NCBI RefSeq assembly: GCF_005860765.1
Contig: NZ_VCEI01000021.1
Location: forward strand, 372,001 to 436,000
DNA length: 64,000 nt
Reading direction: 5' to 3'
Origin: Dyadobacter sediminis
Lineage (GTDB): Bacteria > Bacteroidota > Bacteroidia > Cytophagales > Spirosomataceae
The notes below the pieces were generated by a model. The model did no database searches and was not told where the DNA came from. It worked only from the letters and a program-made list of their open reading frames with translations. The position numbers and the translations under genes are program-made. Below, one piece after another: positions 43,039-51,690 of this stretch (within the stretch, counting starts at the first letter, position 1; each line of letters begins with the position of its first letter).

Positions 43039-43494
43039 ATGAACTTAAAGTTATTTCCAAACTACTATAAAATCTTTGCATGCCTGTTCATTGCATTATG
43101 TTCAGTGACTTCGGTGCAGGCGCAGGGCCGTTCCGAGGATGAAATAAAAAGAATTCAGGATGCAAAAGTTGCCATTATTACGAATCGCCTGAACCTGACG
43201 CCAGAGCAATCGACCGGGTTCTGGCCGATTTATAACGAGTATTCACAGAAGAGAAGAGAGATTCACCGTGAGCAACGCATGATCATCAACAACAAAAAGG
43301 CACTGGTAAAAACGGACAATCAGGTTATGAACAATCTGAAGGAAGTACAGGATCTGCGGCAAAAAGAACTCGACCTTGAAAAAGAATATCAGAGCCGTTT
43401 TCTGAAAGTGATTTCTGCCAGTCAGGTAATCGAATTATACAAAGCCGAGCGTACTTTCAACGATATGCTGATCCAGCGGCTGAAACAAAGATAG
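43039..43494 (+). CDS. Periplasmic Spy/CpxP-like helical protein
   Basis: 151 residues with a signal peptide ending VQAQG (~30). The mature protein is charged and helical with 'ITNRLNLTPEQSTGFWPIYNEYSQKRREIHREQR', close to the LTxxQ motif of Spy/CpxP and of zinc-resistance-associated proteins. It may act as a periplasmic chaperone or signal-binding partner. Third gene of the sigma-factor operon, followed by a strong terminator. Confidence 0.75.
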   Translation: MNLKLFPNYYKIFACLFIALCSVTSVQAQGRSEDEIKRIQDAKVAIITNRLNLTPEQSTGFWPIYNEYSQKRREIHREQRMIINNKKALVKTDNQVMNNLKEVQDLRQKELDLEKEYQSRFLKVISASQVIELYKAERTFNDMLIQRLKQR

Positions 43495-43560
43495 ATGTAG
43501 CCGTCAGTTGCCGAACTTATTTTGTTGATTTCTGATTCTTTGTAACTGAATACCGATTTT

Positions 43561-43606
43561 TTAAAACAAAACAGGTCAGGAAAAATCCTGACCTGTTTTG
43601 TTTTAA
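43561..43606. terminator. Bidirectional terminator, 21-base arms
   Basis: Perfect arms 43561-43581 and 43586-43606 (core ACAGGTCAGGA), four-base loop AAAA, T run on both strands. It lies between the sigma-factor operon and the convergent SulP gene, serving both. Confidence 0.9.
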
Positions 43607-43623
43607 ATCAAATAACCTAACTA

Positions 43624-45201
43624 TCAATGTCCGCCGATAACCGCGACTTCATGGATACCAACGGTTTTTACTGAAATATTCCGTAATGGCGCGGAATGTT
43701 TTTTGAAATCCTGAATAATTTCAAGTACGTCATAATCGATGTTCAGCGATTTGCTTCCGTCAATAACGACCGTAGAACCATCGGGCAGATTGTCGAGTGT
43801 AGCACTGATGCTTCCTTTGTTGAGGAATGTAACTTCTTCCGACAAAATAAGTGTAATTACATCTCCGTCACGGTGATTTTCCTTGAAGTAATGATAAGAA
43901 TGCTTGTAGTTCTTTCTAAGAATAAAGTAAATCGCCACGACCATGCCTATGGCAATTCCTTTCAGCAAATCTGTGCTCAGTATGGCAATGATGGTGACAA
44001 TGAACGGAATAAATTGTTCTTTGCCAAGCTTATACATACCCTGATAGAGAGAGAACTTCGAGAGTTTGTAACCAACCATTAATAAAATAGCAGCCAGAGA
44101 GGCAAGCGGAATGTAGTTCAGATAGGCAGGAATAAACAATGCCGACAAAAGCAGAATGGAACCGTGAATGATTGTACTCATTTTGGTCCTTCCGCCGGAA
44201 TCAATGTTGGCCGAGCTCCGGACAATCACCTGCGTAACGGGCAACCCGCCAATCAGGCCGGAAGTAATATTTCCGATTCCCTGTGCAATCAGTTCCCGGT
44301 TCGTTGGCGTATTCCGCTTGTAAGGGTCCAGCTTGTCCGTTGCTTCCACACACAAGAGCGTTTCCAGGCTGGCTACAATGGCCAGTGTCAAACCAATGGT
44401 GTAAACATCCACATTATTTATGGCAGAGAAATCGGGCGATTTAAAGAAGCTGAAAAACTCGCCTGCACTGGAAGCAACCGGCAACTGCACCATATGGTCA
44501 CCTGACAGCGCCCAGCCCGGCATCAGTGTTGCAAAAAGTATATTCAGGAAAATTCCGGTTATGACAACAAACAATGCGCCGGGAACAAACCGGAACAATT
44601 GTATTCTTTTCATAAAGGGTTTATCAAAAAGGATCAGTAAACCCAGTGAAACTGCCGAGATGATGATGGCGCCCGTACTGCTGTATCTGACTGCGTTGAA
44701 TAACTCGGTAAATGTATTCTGGCCGTCTTTCTGGTCAAATGCTTCATCGCCCATAAAGTCGGCATCATACCCGAAGGCGTGCGGAATTTCTTTTAAGATA
44801 AGCGTAATTCCGATTGCTGCCAGCATGCCTTTGATAATAGAGGAAGGGAAATAGTAACCGATAATCCCGGCTTTCATCAAACCTGCAATTACCTGTAAAA
44901 TTCCTGCAATTACCACAGCCAGCAGAAATGCTTCGAAGCTTCCCAGCGTATCCAGCGCATTAAGCACAATGACAACCAGTCCGGCCGCCGGCCCGGACAC
45001 GCCAAGCGCAGAACCACTTAAGAAGCCGACTACAATGCCGCCGATCATTCCTGCAATGATCCCGGAAAAAAGCAGATCCGGCCTTCCGGTGGAAGCGAGC
45101 GCTACACCCAGGCATAGGGGCAATGCAACCAGATATACGACTAGCCCTGAGGGAAAATCATATTTAAGGTTGGAAAAAAGGTTATTTTTATCCACTGACA
45201 T
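43624..45201 (-). CDS. SulP-family anion transporter
   Basis: 525 residues. About 10-14 membrane helices with the SulP signature 'ASTGRPDLLFSGIIAGMIGGIVVGFLSGS' and 'SGPAAGLVV', and 'NITSGLIGGLPVTQVIVRSSAN' (family motif around the anion site). The C-terminal STAS domain (~440-525) has 'DGSTVVIDGSKSLNIDYD'. The gene lies 49 bases downstream of a beta carbonic anhydrase on the same strand, which points to bicarbonate as the substrate (BicA-like uptake) rather than sulfate. That is inference from context. Confidence 0.9.
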   Translation of the reverse strand: MSVDKNNLFSNLKYDFPSGLVVYLVALPLCLGVALASTGRPDLLFSGIIAGMIGGIVVGFLSGSALGVSGPAAGLVVIVLNALDTLGSFEAFLLAVVIAGILQVIAGLMKAGIIGYYFPSSIIKGMLAAIGITLILKEIPHAFGYDADFMGDEAFDQKDGQNTFTELFNAVRYSSTGAIIISAVSLGLLILFDKPFMKRIQLFRFVPGALFVVITGIFLNILFATLMPGWALSGDHMVQLPVASSAGEFFSFFKSPDFSAINNVDVYTIGLTLAIVASLETLLCVEATDKLDPYKRNTPTNRELIAQGIGNITSGLIGGLPVTQVIVRSSANIDSGGRTKMSTIIHGSILLLSALFIPAYLNYIPLASLAAILLMVGYKLSKFSLYQGMYKLGKEQFIPFIVTIIAILSTDLLKGIAIGMVVAIYFILRKNYKHSYHYFKENHRDGDVITLILSEEVTFLNKGSISATLDNLPDGSTVVIDGSKSLNIDYDVLEIIQDFKKHSAPLRNISVKTVGIHEVAVIGGH

Positions 45202-45250
45202 ACGGTTGATTCTAAAAAGGATTTAACTGAATAATTGTAGGCAGCCTTTC

Positions 45251-45898
45251 TCAGACATAATCCGGCATTTCAAATCGGTAAACATCTTCCATGTCGTTGC
45301 AGTCAACTGCCGACACATCAAGATCTTTCAAAATGCCGTTTCTAATGTCGTAAACAAGTCCGTGCACCTGCAGCGGTTTTCCGTTTGCCCATGCATTCTG
45401 AACAATGGAAGTTTTGGCAAGATCACGTACTTGCTCAATGACGTTCAGTTCCACAAACCGCTCACTTCTTTTTTCAATATCCTCGATGGCATTAAGCTCC
45501 TGCTTGTGAAGCCTGTACACATCCTTGATATGACGAAGCCAGTTATCGATCAGTCCAACCTGCTTGTTACCCATGGCTGCAATCACACCGCCACATCCAT
45601 AATGACCGCATACGATGATGTGTTTTACCCCCAATACATTTACGGAATAATCGAGTACGCTCAACATGCTCATATCTGTATGAATGACCATGTTGGCAAT
45701 GTTGCGGTGAACGAAAATATCGCCCGGCATGGTACCGGTGATCTCATTGGCCGGAACGCGGCTGTCGGAGCAACCAATCCAGAGATATTCAGGACTTTGT
45801 CCTTTTGCCAGATTATGGAAGAATTCAGGGTTTGCGTTTGTAGTGTTGGCAACCCAGTTTTTATTATTGTCAAAAAGTGATTTATACGAATGAATCAT
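45251..45898 (-). CDS. can: Beta-class carbonic anhydrase
   Basis: 215 residues from the ATG at 45898 (MIHSYKSLFDNN); a longer start at 45934 adds 12 unlikely residues. Zinc ligands are in CSDSRVPANEI (Cys ~43, Asp-Arg pair ~45-47) and CGHYGCGGV (His ~99, Cys ~102), as in the Can type. It interconverts CO2 and bicarbonate in the cytoplasm. Directly upstream of the SulP gene, probably one operon. Confidence 0.95.
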   Translation of the reverse strand: MIHSYKSLFDNNKNWVANTTNANPEFFHNLAKGQSPEYLWIGCSDSRVPANEITGTMPGDIFVHRNIANMVIHTDMSMLSVLDYSVNVLGVKHIIVCGHYGCGGVIAAMGNKQVGLIDNWLRHIKDVYRLHKQELNAIEDIEKRSERFVELNVIEQVRDLAKTSIVQNAWANGKPLQVHGLVYDIRNGILKDLDVSAVDCNDMEDVYRFEMPDYV

Positions 45899-46001
45899 GA
45901 TTTCCCGAATTACAAGAATGGAAGATATTAACATACAGCGGATTCAGGTGAAACGAGGTTTCATCTGTCAGGCAGTATATCGTTTAAATACCGGAAAGAA
46001 A

Positions 46002-46361
46002 TCAGACTGATTCAGGAGGAGGAGAAAGGATGTTACGATAAATTTCACTCCCTGGATTAATCGTATAGGAAAAAGAAGATTTTAACGGAATGGACAAGCT
46101 GCATTTATCAAAATGCACGGAATGTGAAATCAGAAGCTGATCGTCAAGCGTTTTTTCGATTTCTGTTTTTTCATTATCGCAGGTGCCTGTGTCGTCACAG
46201 GTACCTTTGTCATCGTTACTGCCAGAATTTTTGTCATTGCACGTGCCTGTGGAGACACAGGCCACAAGCACTTTTTCCTCCACCAGCAAAAAGCTGACTA
46301 CATCCGTAGCTTTACAGATCAGAAAGGCCGTGAGCAATATGAGACAAAGCGTTCTTAGCAA
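46002..46361 (-). CDS. Small secreted Cys-containing protein, unknown
   Basis: 119 residues if started at TTG 46361; no ATG in frame. N-terminal hydrophobic signal-like segment (LRTLCLILLTAFLI), then a region with an exact 20-residue spaced duplication: 'VSTGTCNDK' and 'DDTGTCDNE' (the DNA shows GTGCCTGTG...CACAGG in both copies, 60 bases apart). Acidic linker and a C-terminal stretch 'FSYTINPGSEIYRNILSPPPESV'. No family recognised. The lack of an ATG and small size lower confidence. Confidence 0.45.
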   Translation of the reverse strand: MLRTLCLILLTAFLICKATDVVSFLLVEEKVLVACVSTGTCNDKNSGSNDDKGTCDDTGTCDNEKTEIEKTLDDQLLISHSVHFDKCSLSIPLKSSFSYTINPGSEIYRNILSPPPESV

Positions 46362-46506
46362 AGTATGAAATTTTAAAACGGTTCCAGAACAGCAGCACGA
46401 CTAAAAACGTCCGGGCCTTTATAAATGGTATAAAGTACTTTCGTATTGCAACAGTTTGAAAAGCAGGTTTCACCAAAGGCACAAAAAAGGGTCGTAAAAA
46501 CAACCC

Positions 46507-46614
46507 TTATTTAATTCTCCATCCTTTTTCATGATTTTCCAGCCATCGTCCGACAACAAAAGCCGAACCCAGCAGGACTACATAAAAAATGATCATGATG
46601 ATTGTCATTCCCAT
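46507..46614 (-). CDS. 35-residue single-pass membrane protein
   Basis: Short frame from ATG at 46614 to TAA at 46509-46507. The protein is MGMTIIMIIFYVVLLGSAFV (one hydrophobic helix ~3-20) followed by 'VGRWLENHEKGWRIK', a basic, amphipathic tail. A -7 element matching TAnnTTTG lies at 46654-46647, about 33 bases upstream. No family recognised. Confidence 0.5.
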   Translation of the reverse strand: MGMTIIMIIFYVVLLGSAFVVGRWLENHEKGWRIK

Positions 46615-46646
46615 AATACACTCGTTATAATCTGACTTGATACGGA

Positions 46647-46654
46647 CAAAAATA
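46647..46654 (-). promoter_or_regulatory. Candidate -7 element for the 35-residue protein
   Basis: TATTTTTG on the minus strand, an exact match to TAnnTTTG, 33 bases before the ATG at 46614. No TTTG at the correct distance, so weak. Confidence 0.35.
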
Positions 46655-46693
46655 GGTAAAAAAGCCAAACATCAGACTTGCTGTCCAAAAAAA

Positions 46694-47821
46694 TTAAAGT
46701 ACTCCTTTTGTTGAAGGCATAAAATCCAGCGCTTTCAAATCACGGCGGACGGCCATTTTTATCGCTTTTGCAAATGCCTTGAATATGGATTCGATTTTGT
46801 GATGCTCGTTCTGGCCTTCCACTTTAATATTCAGATTGGAAAGGGAAGTATCCGAAAAGGACTTGAAAAAATGAAAAAACATTTCCGTCGGCATTTCCCC
46901 GATTTTCTCCCTTTTGAATTCCGCATCCCAAACGATCCACGGGCGTCCGGAAAAGTCAATGGCAACCTGCGCGAGTGCTTCATCCATAGGAAGCAGGAAA
47001 CCGTAACGGCTGATGCCTCTTTTATCGCCGATTGCCTGACGGTATGCTTCGCCCAGAGCAAGGGCGGTATCTTCAATTGTATGATGTTCGTCGATATGCA
47101 AATCGCCCTCCACATGAATCGCAAGGTCCGCGCCGGAATGCCTTGCAAGCTGATCCAGCATATGATCAAAAAATCCAAGGCCGGTATGGATGTTCGATCT
47201 GCCGCTGCCGTCCAGATTCAGTTCTACTTTTATCTGCGTTTCCTTCGTATTCCTTTCAACAGAAGCTTTTCTTGAAGGCAGTTTCAGGTGTTCATAAATG
47301 GCATCCCAGTCATTTGAAATAGAACGGATTGCAGCATTCATTTCATCGGAGATCTGTTTGTCCTGAACGTCAGAGCCGAACAAAATCGCTTTTGAACCCA
47401 GATTAACGGCAAGCTGTACGTCTGTAAGGCGGTCGCCGATGACATAACTGTTTGCAAGGTCATATTCCTCGGAAAAGTAGGCTGTAAGCAGTCCTGTTCC
47501 CGGCTTGCGGGTCGGAAGGTTGTCTTCAGGAAAACTTCTGTCTATATGTACTGCGGCAAAGTGAATATTTTCACCCGCCAGCGTTTGAAGCATTTTGTTA
47601 TGGGCCGGCCAGAAATCAGGTTCCGGAAAGGAATCCGTTCCAAGCCCGTCCTGATTGGTCACCATGACAAGTTCATAATCTGTTTCTTCTGCAATGCGGC
47701 GGAGGCTGGAAATGGCTTTTGGTAAAAATTCAAGCTTTTCCAGAGAATCGACCTGAAAATCGGTAGGAGGTTCGACAATGATCGTTCCGTCACGATCAAT
47801 AAACAAGACTTTTTTCATCAA
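46694..47821 (-). CDS. hisB: Bifunctional histidinol-phosphatase/imidazoleglycerol-phosphate dehydratase
   Basis: 375 residues, a fusion of two histidine-synthesis enzymes. The HAD domain (1-180) begins [10 protein letters not shown], whose Asp pair is catalytic, and later has '[24 protein letters not shown]'. The IGPD domain (~185-375) has '[19 protein letters not shown]' and '[14 protein letters not shown]' plus '[15 protein letters not shown]', the metal-binding His clusters. The fusion is known in enteric bacteria and Bacteroidota. The rest of the his operon is not in the window, so this copy stands alone. Confidence 0.96.
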   Translation of the reverse strand: MMKKVLFIDRDGTIIVEPPTDFQVDSLEKLEFLPKAISSLRRIAEETDYELVMVTNQDGLGTDSFPEPDFWPAHNKMLQTLAGENIHFAAVHIDRSFPEDNLPTRKPGTGLLTAYFSEEYDLANSYVIGDRLTDVQLAVNLGSKAILFGSDVQDKQISDEMNAAIRSISNDWDAIYEHLKLPSRKASVERNTKETQIKVELNLDGSGRSNIHTGLGFFDHMLDQLARHSGADLAIHVEGDLHIDEHHTIEDTALALGEAYRQAIGDKRGISRYGFLLPMDEALAQVAIDFSGRPWIVWDAEFKREKIGEMPTEMFFHFFKSFSDTSLSNLNIKVEGQNEHHKIESIFKAFAKAIKMAVRRDLKALDFMPSTKGVL

Positions 47822-47970
47822 TGGTTTTATATTGAATGGATGTTACAGAAAATGCGCGGACATTTCTTTCTTGTGCAAAGTTCGCAAACTAAGTGGAATT
47901 GAAAAGGCATAGAGAAGTAATAGTATAAGCCGGCACGTTCTTTACTGCTGAAAGAGTTGCCGGGAAATTG

Positions 47971-47978
47971 TAGCTTTG
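47971..47978 (+). promoter_or_regulatory. Candidate -7 element for ribE
   Basis: TAGCTTTG matches TAnnTTTG exactly, 24 bases before the ATG at 48003. The -33 position has only GCTG (47947-47950) at a 20-base spacing. Predicted start near 47985. No FMN riboswitch fold was recognised upstream. Confidence 0.4.
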
Positions 47979-48002
47979 CTGTTTAAAAACATCCATACGA
48001 TC

Positions 48003-48596
48003 ATGTTTACAGGAATTGTAGAATCCGCAGCGGAAGTTATAAAAATAGAAACACAGGGTACAAACCGTACTTTCACCTTTCGATCCCCGATTGCAAAGGA
48101 ACTTAAAATTGATCAGAGTGTGAGCCATAATGGCGTTTGTCTTACGGTAACCGCCGTTGAAGGCGATACTTATCAGGTTACAGCCATTGAAGAAACATTG
48201 CTGAAAACCAATCTCGGTTCACTAACTGAAGACAGCAAGGTAAATCTGGAACGCTGCATGCCTGCGAACGGAAGGTTTGACGGACACATCGTTCAGGGAC
48301 ATGTAGACCAGACCGCCACATGCATTGCCGTTGAAGAAAGGGACGGAAGCTGGCTTTTTGATTTTGAATACGATCCTTCCACAGGAAATATTACGGTCGA
48401 AAAAGGTTCAATCTGTATCAATGGCGTCAGTCTTACCGTTTTCAATTCGGAACAGAATTCGTTCCGGGTTGCGATTATACCTTATACGTATTCATTTACC
48501 AATTTTCATTTGCTTAAAAAAGGCGATACCGTCAATCTCGAATTTGATATTCTGGGCAAGTATATAAAAAGAATTCTTGGCTCATATACGGCCTAG
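48003..48596 (+). CDS. ribE: Riboflavin synthase
   Basis: 197 residues from ATG 48003 (MFTGIVESAAEV); an upstream TTG is not used. It dismutates 6,7-dimethyl-8-ribityllumazine to riboflavin as a trimer. Two lumazine-binding domains are seen: 'SVSHNGVCLTVTAV' in the first and 'GSICINGVSLTVF' in the second, with 'GHIVQGHVDQTA' between. Length is normal. Alone among the riboflavin genes in the window. A PASTA protein follows on the same strand. Confidence 0.95.
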   Translation: MFTGIVESAAEVIKIETQGTNRTFTFRSPIAKELKIDQSVSHNGVCLTVTAVEGDTYQVTAIEETLLKTNLGSLTEDSKVNLERCMPANGRFDGHIVQGHVDQTATCIAVEERDGSWLFDFEYDPSTGNITVEKGSICINGVSLTVFNSEQNSFRVAIIPYTYSFTNFHLLKKGDTVNLEFDILGKYIKRILGSYTA

Positions 48597-48600
48597 GATA

Positions 48601-48631
48601 TTTGCAACTCGGAATATTACGTTTATTTTTA
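48601..48631 (+). promoter_or_regulatory. Bacteroidota promoter for the PASTA protein gene
   Basis: TTTG (48601-48604), 19-base spacer and TATTTTTA (48624-48631; one mismatch in TAnnTTTG), giving a predicted start near 48638, before the ATG at 48664. It overlaps no gene apart from the ribE stop region. Confidence 0.45.
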
Positions 48632-48663
48632 CCGTTTATAAAAATCGCGCATTCAGTAAATTC

Positions 48664-49467
48664 ATGGCCAAAATAAGCACACAATCCAGAACGGATCTTT
48701 TAATACATATCGGAATCGTCGTTTCACTGCTTTTGGTTCTTTTTCTGGGATTCTTTTTCGTATATCTTCCTTTTACCACCAATCACGGAGAAGCTATAAC
48801 CGTTCCGGACCTGAAAAAGAAAAGCGTAGAAGGGCTTGAAGATTTCCTGGACAGCAGAGACCTGCGCTATGAAGTGAGTGATTGTACTTTCGTCGCCAAT
48901 GTTCCGGCGCTTACCATTATTTCACAATACCCGCAGCCCGGAGAAAAGGTTAAAGAAGGCCGGAAAATATATGTTACCGTAGTTTCCCGAACAGCTCCGC
49001 TGATTAAAATGCCTAAACTTACGGATATGACGCACCGAAGTGCGCAAATGTTGCTGAAAAGCGTCGGTCTGGAAGAAGGAAACATTTCCTATGTGCCGGA
49101 TATGGCGCAGAATGCGGTTTTGAGACAAATGTTTAACGGCAAGGAGATTTTTCCCGGCCAGCCGATTGCCAAAGGTTCTAAAATTGATCTGGAACTTGGC
49201 GAAGGACTTGGAACGGCGCAGTTTGAAGCGCCTTCCGTGCTGGATATGCCGCTGGATGAAGCCAAAATCGCCATCATCGGTGCAGGGCTGAAAGTAGGAC
49301 AGCAAATGACCATTCCTGCCGAAGAAGGGCAAGCCGCCGGTACGGTCGTAAGGCAGAATCCGGATGCCGGCAACAGTGTTAGAATTGGAGACGTAATTGA
49401 TCTTTGGGTAACGCCACAGGCCGTTGAACCAGCTGAGAATGAGAATGAGGATGACCTACCAAAATAA
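48664..49467 (+). CDS. PASTA-domain single-pass membrane protein
   Basis: 267 residues from ATG 48664 (MAKISTQSRTD). One membrane helix (~12-35) places the rest in the periplasm. Three PASTA repeats follow: 'VPDLKKKSVEGLEDFL...PGEKVKEG', 'MPKLTDMTHRSAQMLLKSVGLEEG' and 'APSVLDMPLDEAKIAIIGAGLKVG', each ending with the usual x-Q-x-P-x-x-G pattern. PASTA domains bind peptidoglycan fragments. No kinase domain, unlike PknB-type proteins. Its C-terminus overlaps the start of the next gene by ~29 bases, so the two are probably co-translated. Confidence 0.88.
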   Translation: MAKISTQSRTDLLIHIGIVVSLLLVLFLGFFFVYLPFTTNHGEAITVPDLKKKSVEGLEDFLDSRDLRYEVSDCTFVANVPALTIISQYPQPGEKVKEGRKIYVTVVSRTAPLIKMPKLTDMTHRSAQMLLKSVGLEEGNISYVPDMAQNAVLRQMFNGKEIFPGQPIAKGSKIDLELGEGLGTAQFEAPSVLDMPLDEAKIAIIGAGLKVGQQMTIPAEEGQAAGTVVRQNPDAGNSVRIGDVIDLWVTPQAVEPAENENEDDLPK

Positions 49468-51313
49468 AAGTTCTTTGATTGCCAGCAGCAAGCGCATTCT
49501 GATTGTCTGGGCCTGGATATTGCTGCAATGTTCGTATTCATATGGTCAGTTGCAGCTTGTTCCGCTTGGCGGTGACGATGAAAGCCATGCGGATGCATTC
49601 GAATCAGAAAACCCTCTTCGTACGCAGGCATCTTTAAACCTTCCGTTTTTCGATGATTTTTCATCGGTAAAAAATGCAACGCCGGGCAGTAAAAACTGGC
49701 TGCCGGGAAGCGGTGTTTACATCAACAATTCGCTGACTACGTCGCACCCGTCGCTTAACATTGCCACCTTTGACGGTCTGAATGCAGCCGGAACTCCTTA
49801 CAACCTGCTCAATCCGCTGAATCAGGGCTTTTCCGATACGCTTACTTCCCAGCCGCTTAATCTGGCGGGCAAGACGGCTGCCGATTCCGTTTACATCAGT
49901 TTTTACTGGCTGGCAAAAGGACTTGGCGAGTTGCCGGATTCCAGTGATTATTTTCAGCTTGAATTTCTGAATAAATCCAATGAATGGGTAACAGTCTGGA
50001 AACAGGTCGGTTATAATCTGACGAATTCCTTTATTGAACAGTTTGTCAAAATTACCGATCCGGCTTATTTATATGATGCTTTTCAGTTCCGTTTCCGGTC
50101 GTATGGAAGAAATTCCGGGCCTTACGATACCTGGCATCTGGATTATGTTCATCTTAATGCAAAAAGATCCTCAAAACAACCGTATATCTTTGATGTTGCT
50201 TTAAGAAAGCCGCTTACGTCCTATCTGAAAAAATATACGTCCATGCCGCTCCGGCAATACCGGGTGGATCCGAAGTCTGCAGTTTCCGATTCGGTCGGGA
50301 CGGACATTGTCAATCATTTCAACAACTTCAATATCCTGACCGGCACTTTCACCATTACGGATCAGTCCAAAGGCACTGAGTATTTCCGGAATGTGCAAAG
50401 GTCCATTTATGTGGAATCACTGAAACCGAAAATCCTGCAGACAAAACTGACGCCAGTGACGCCCGCTGCAAATGTTGACAGTGTGAAACTGCTTTTGAAA
50501 TATTTTGTAACGACAACGGATACGATCCCGAATGTCAATCTGAAAAGTAACGACACGATCACTTCCAGAGTTGATTTAAGTGATTACTACGCATTTGACG
50601 ACGGCAGTGCGGAATACGGCGTTCAGATCAATCAGAAACTGAGCCGCGTGGCCGTACGGTATATGCTTTCCAGGCCGGATACAATCGGCGGCGTCAGAAT
50701 GGCGATGGTCGCTTTCAACAAGGATATTGCAGGACAAGGTTTTACCATTCAGATTTTCAGCAACAGAAACGGCCGTCCCGATCAGATGATTGCGCAGCGA
50801 TCCGTTGGAGTCCGTTATGCTGGTGCACGCAATGGTTTTATCGATTACGCATTCGCCAGTCCGGTTGCAGTGCCCGACACATTTTACGTAGGCTGGCTGC
50901 AGATCAATGAGCAGCCCGTTACTGTAGGATTTGACCGGAATTCCTTATTGGGTAAAGATCACGTTTATTATAACCTTGGAACAGAATGGGTGAAAGAAAC
51001 CGGGCTGAACGGCAGCATTATGATCCGGCCTTACCTCGGGAAAAAAGCAACCGGCGTAGTTACCGGAAACGAACCGGCGCTGGATAACAGCTTTTCTTTC
51101 TTCCCAAATCCGAACAAAGGCACGCTGAACTGGAATCATAAATCGCTGAAAAGGATAGAAATACTTTCTGTCCAGGGAAAACTGCTTCAGACCATTATCC
51201 CGGAAAATAGCATGCAGTCGGCAAATGTCGGTACTTTGACAGAAGGAATTTACCTTATAAAAGCATCGGACGGGAAACGATCATCGGTTCAAAAGGTGTT
51301 AATAGTAAAATAG
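49439..51313 (+). CDS. T9SS cargo protein with C-terminal type A sorting domain
   Basis: 624 residues from the first of three in-frame ATGs (49439, 49445, 49451, spaced like ATGAGA repeats); the 3' one leaves the best n-region. Signal peptide to ~35 (ending YSYGQ). A C-terminal sorting domain (~550-624) has 'FFPNPNKGTLNW', 'IEILSVQGKLL' and 'LTEGIYLIKASDGK...KVLIVK', the hallmarks of type A T9SS signals. The central part is beta-rich ('DDGSAEYGVQI...LSRVAVRYML', 'MIRPYLG') without a known enzymatic motif. It is a likely surface or secreted cargo of the GldKLMN system. Confidence 0.85.
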   Translation: MRMRMTYQNKSSLIASSKRILIVWAWILLQCSYSYGQLQLVPLGGDDESHADAFESENPLRTQASLNLPFFDDFSSVKNATPGSKNWLPGSGVYINNSLTTSHPSLNIATFDGLNAAGTPYNLLNPLNQGFSDTLTSQPLNLAGKTAADSVYISFYWLAKGLGELPDSSDYFQLEFLNKSNEWVTVWKQVGYNLTNSFIEQFVKITDPAYLYDAFQFRFRSYGRNSGPYDTWHLDYVHLNAKRSSKQPYIFDVALRKPLTSYLKKYTSMPLRQYRVDPKSAVSDSVGTDIVNHFNNFNILTGTFTITDQSKGTEYFRNVQRSIYVESLKPKILQTKLTPVTPAANVDSVKLLLKYFVTTTDTIPNVNLKSNDTITSRVDLSDYYAFDDGSAEYGVQINQKLSRVAVRYMLSRPDTIGGVRMAMVAFNKDIAGQGFTIQIFSNRNGRPDQMIAQRSVGVRYAGARNGFIDYAFASPVAVPDTFYVGWLQINEQPVTVGFDRNSLLGKDHVYYNLGTEWVKETGLNGSIMIRPYLGKKATGVVTGNEPALDNSFSFFPNPNKGTLNWNHKSLKRIEILSVQGKLLQTIIPENSMQSANVGTLTEGIYLIKASDGKRSSVQKVLIVK

Positions 51314-51339
51314 CTTATTCTAACAAAAAGATATCAGGT

Positions 51340-51636
51340 ATGGACATTACAGTGGAAGAATTAAAAGAACGTCTTGAAAAAGGAGAAAGTCTGAATTTCT
51401 ATGATGTTCGTGAAGAGCATGAATACGAGGAAGATAACCTGGGCGCGGTGTTGATACCACTCGGTGATTTGCCCGACCATCTGAATGAGCTGGAACCTTT
51501 GAAAGACGAGGAAATTATTATTCACTGCCGTTCCGGGGCAAGGAGCGGAAAGGCGGCCAGATTTCTGGAATCACAAGGCTTTTCAAATGTCAGGAATGTC
51601 GTAGGCGGAATACTTGCATACCGCGAACAGGAATAA
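51340..51636 (+). CDS. Rhodanese-like domain protein
   Basis: 98 residues, one rhodanese domain. The active-site loop HCRSGARSGKAA holds the catalytic Cys, and 'YDVREEHEYEEDNLGAVLIPLG' is the usual first half. It is a cytoplasmic sulfur transferase or sulfane sulfur carrier; partner unknown. It starts 26 bases after the T9SS cargo gene on the same strand and may be in its operon. Confidence 0.93.
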   Translation: MDITVEELKERLEKGESLNFYDVREEHEYEEDNLGAVLIPLGDLPDHLNELEPLKDEEIIIHCRSGARSGKAARFLESQGFSNVRNVVGGILAYREQE

Positions 51637-51644
51637 TCATTGTC

Positions 51645-51681
51645 GGGAGTTCAGGCATGTTTTTCCGAACTCCCCATTTTT
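51645..51681 (+). terminator. Terminator after the rhodanese gene
   Basis: Eight-base arms GGGAGTTC (51645-51652) and GAACTCCC (51667-51674) followed by CATTTTTAAT. Also lies just beyond the miaA stop on the other strand. Confidence 0.6.
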
Positions 51682-51690
51682 AATCATTCT

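Noticed and set aside
46312..46503. 63-residue minus-strand frame overlapping the small Cys protein
   Set aside because: No ATG with a reasonable context, no family, and overlaps in another frame the signal peptide of the 46002-46361 gene; one of the two must be a shadow and this one looks less protein-like.
47822..48002. FMN riboswitch upstream of ribE
   Set aside because: None of the conserved FMN-element words (AGGGGC, CCCGC pairs) was recognised in the 181-base gap.
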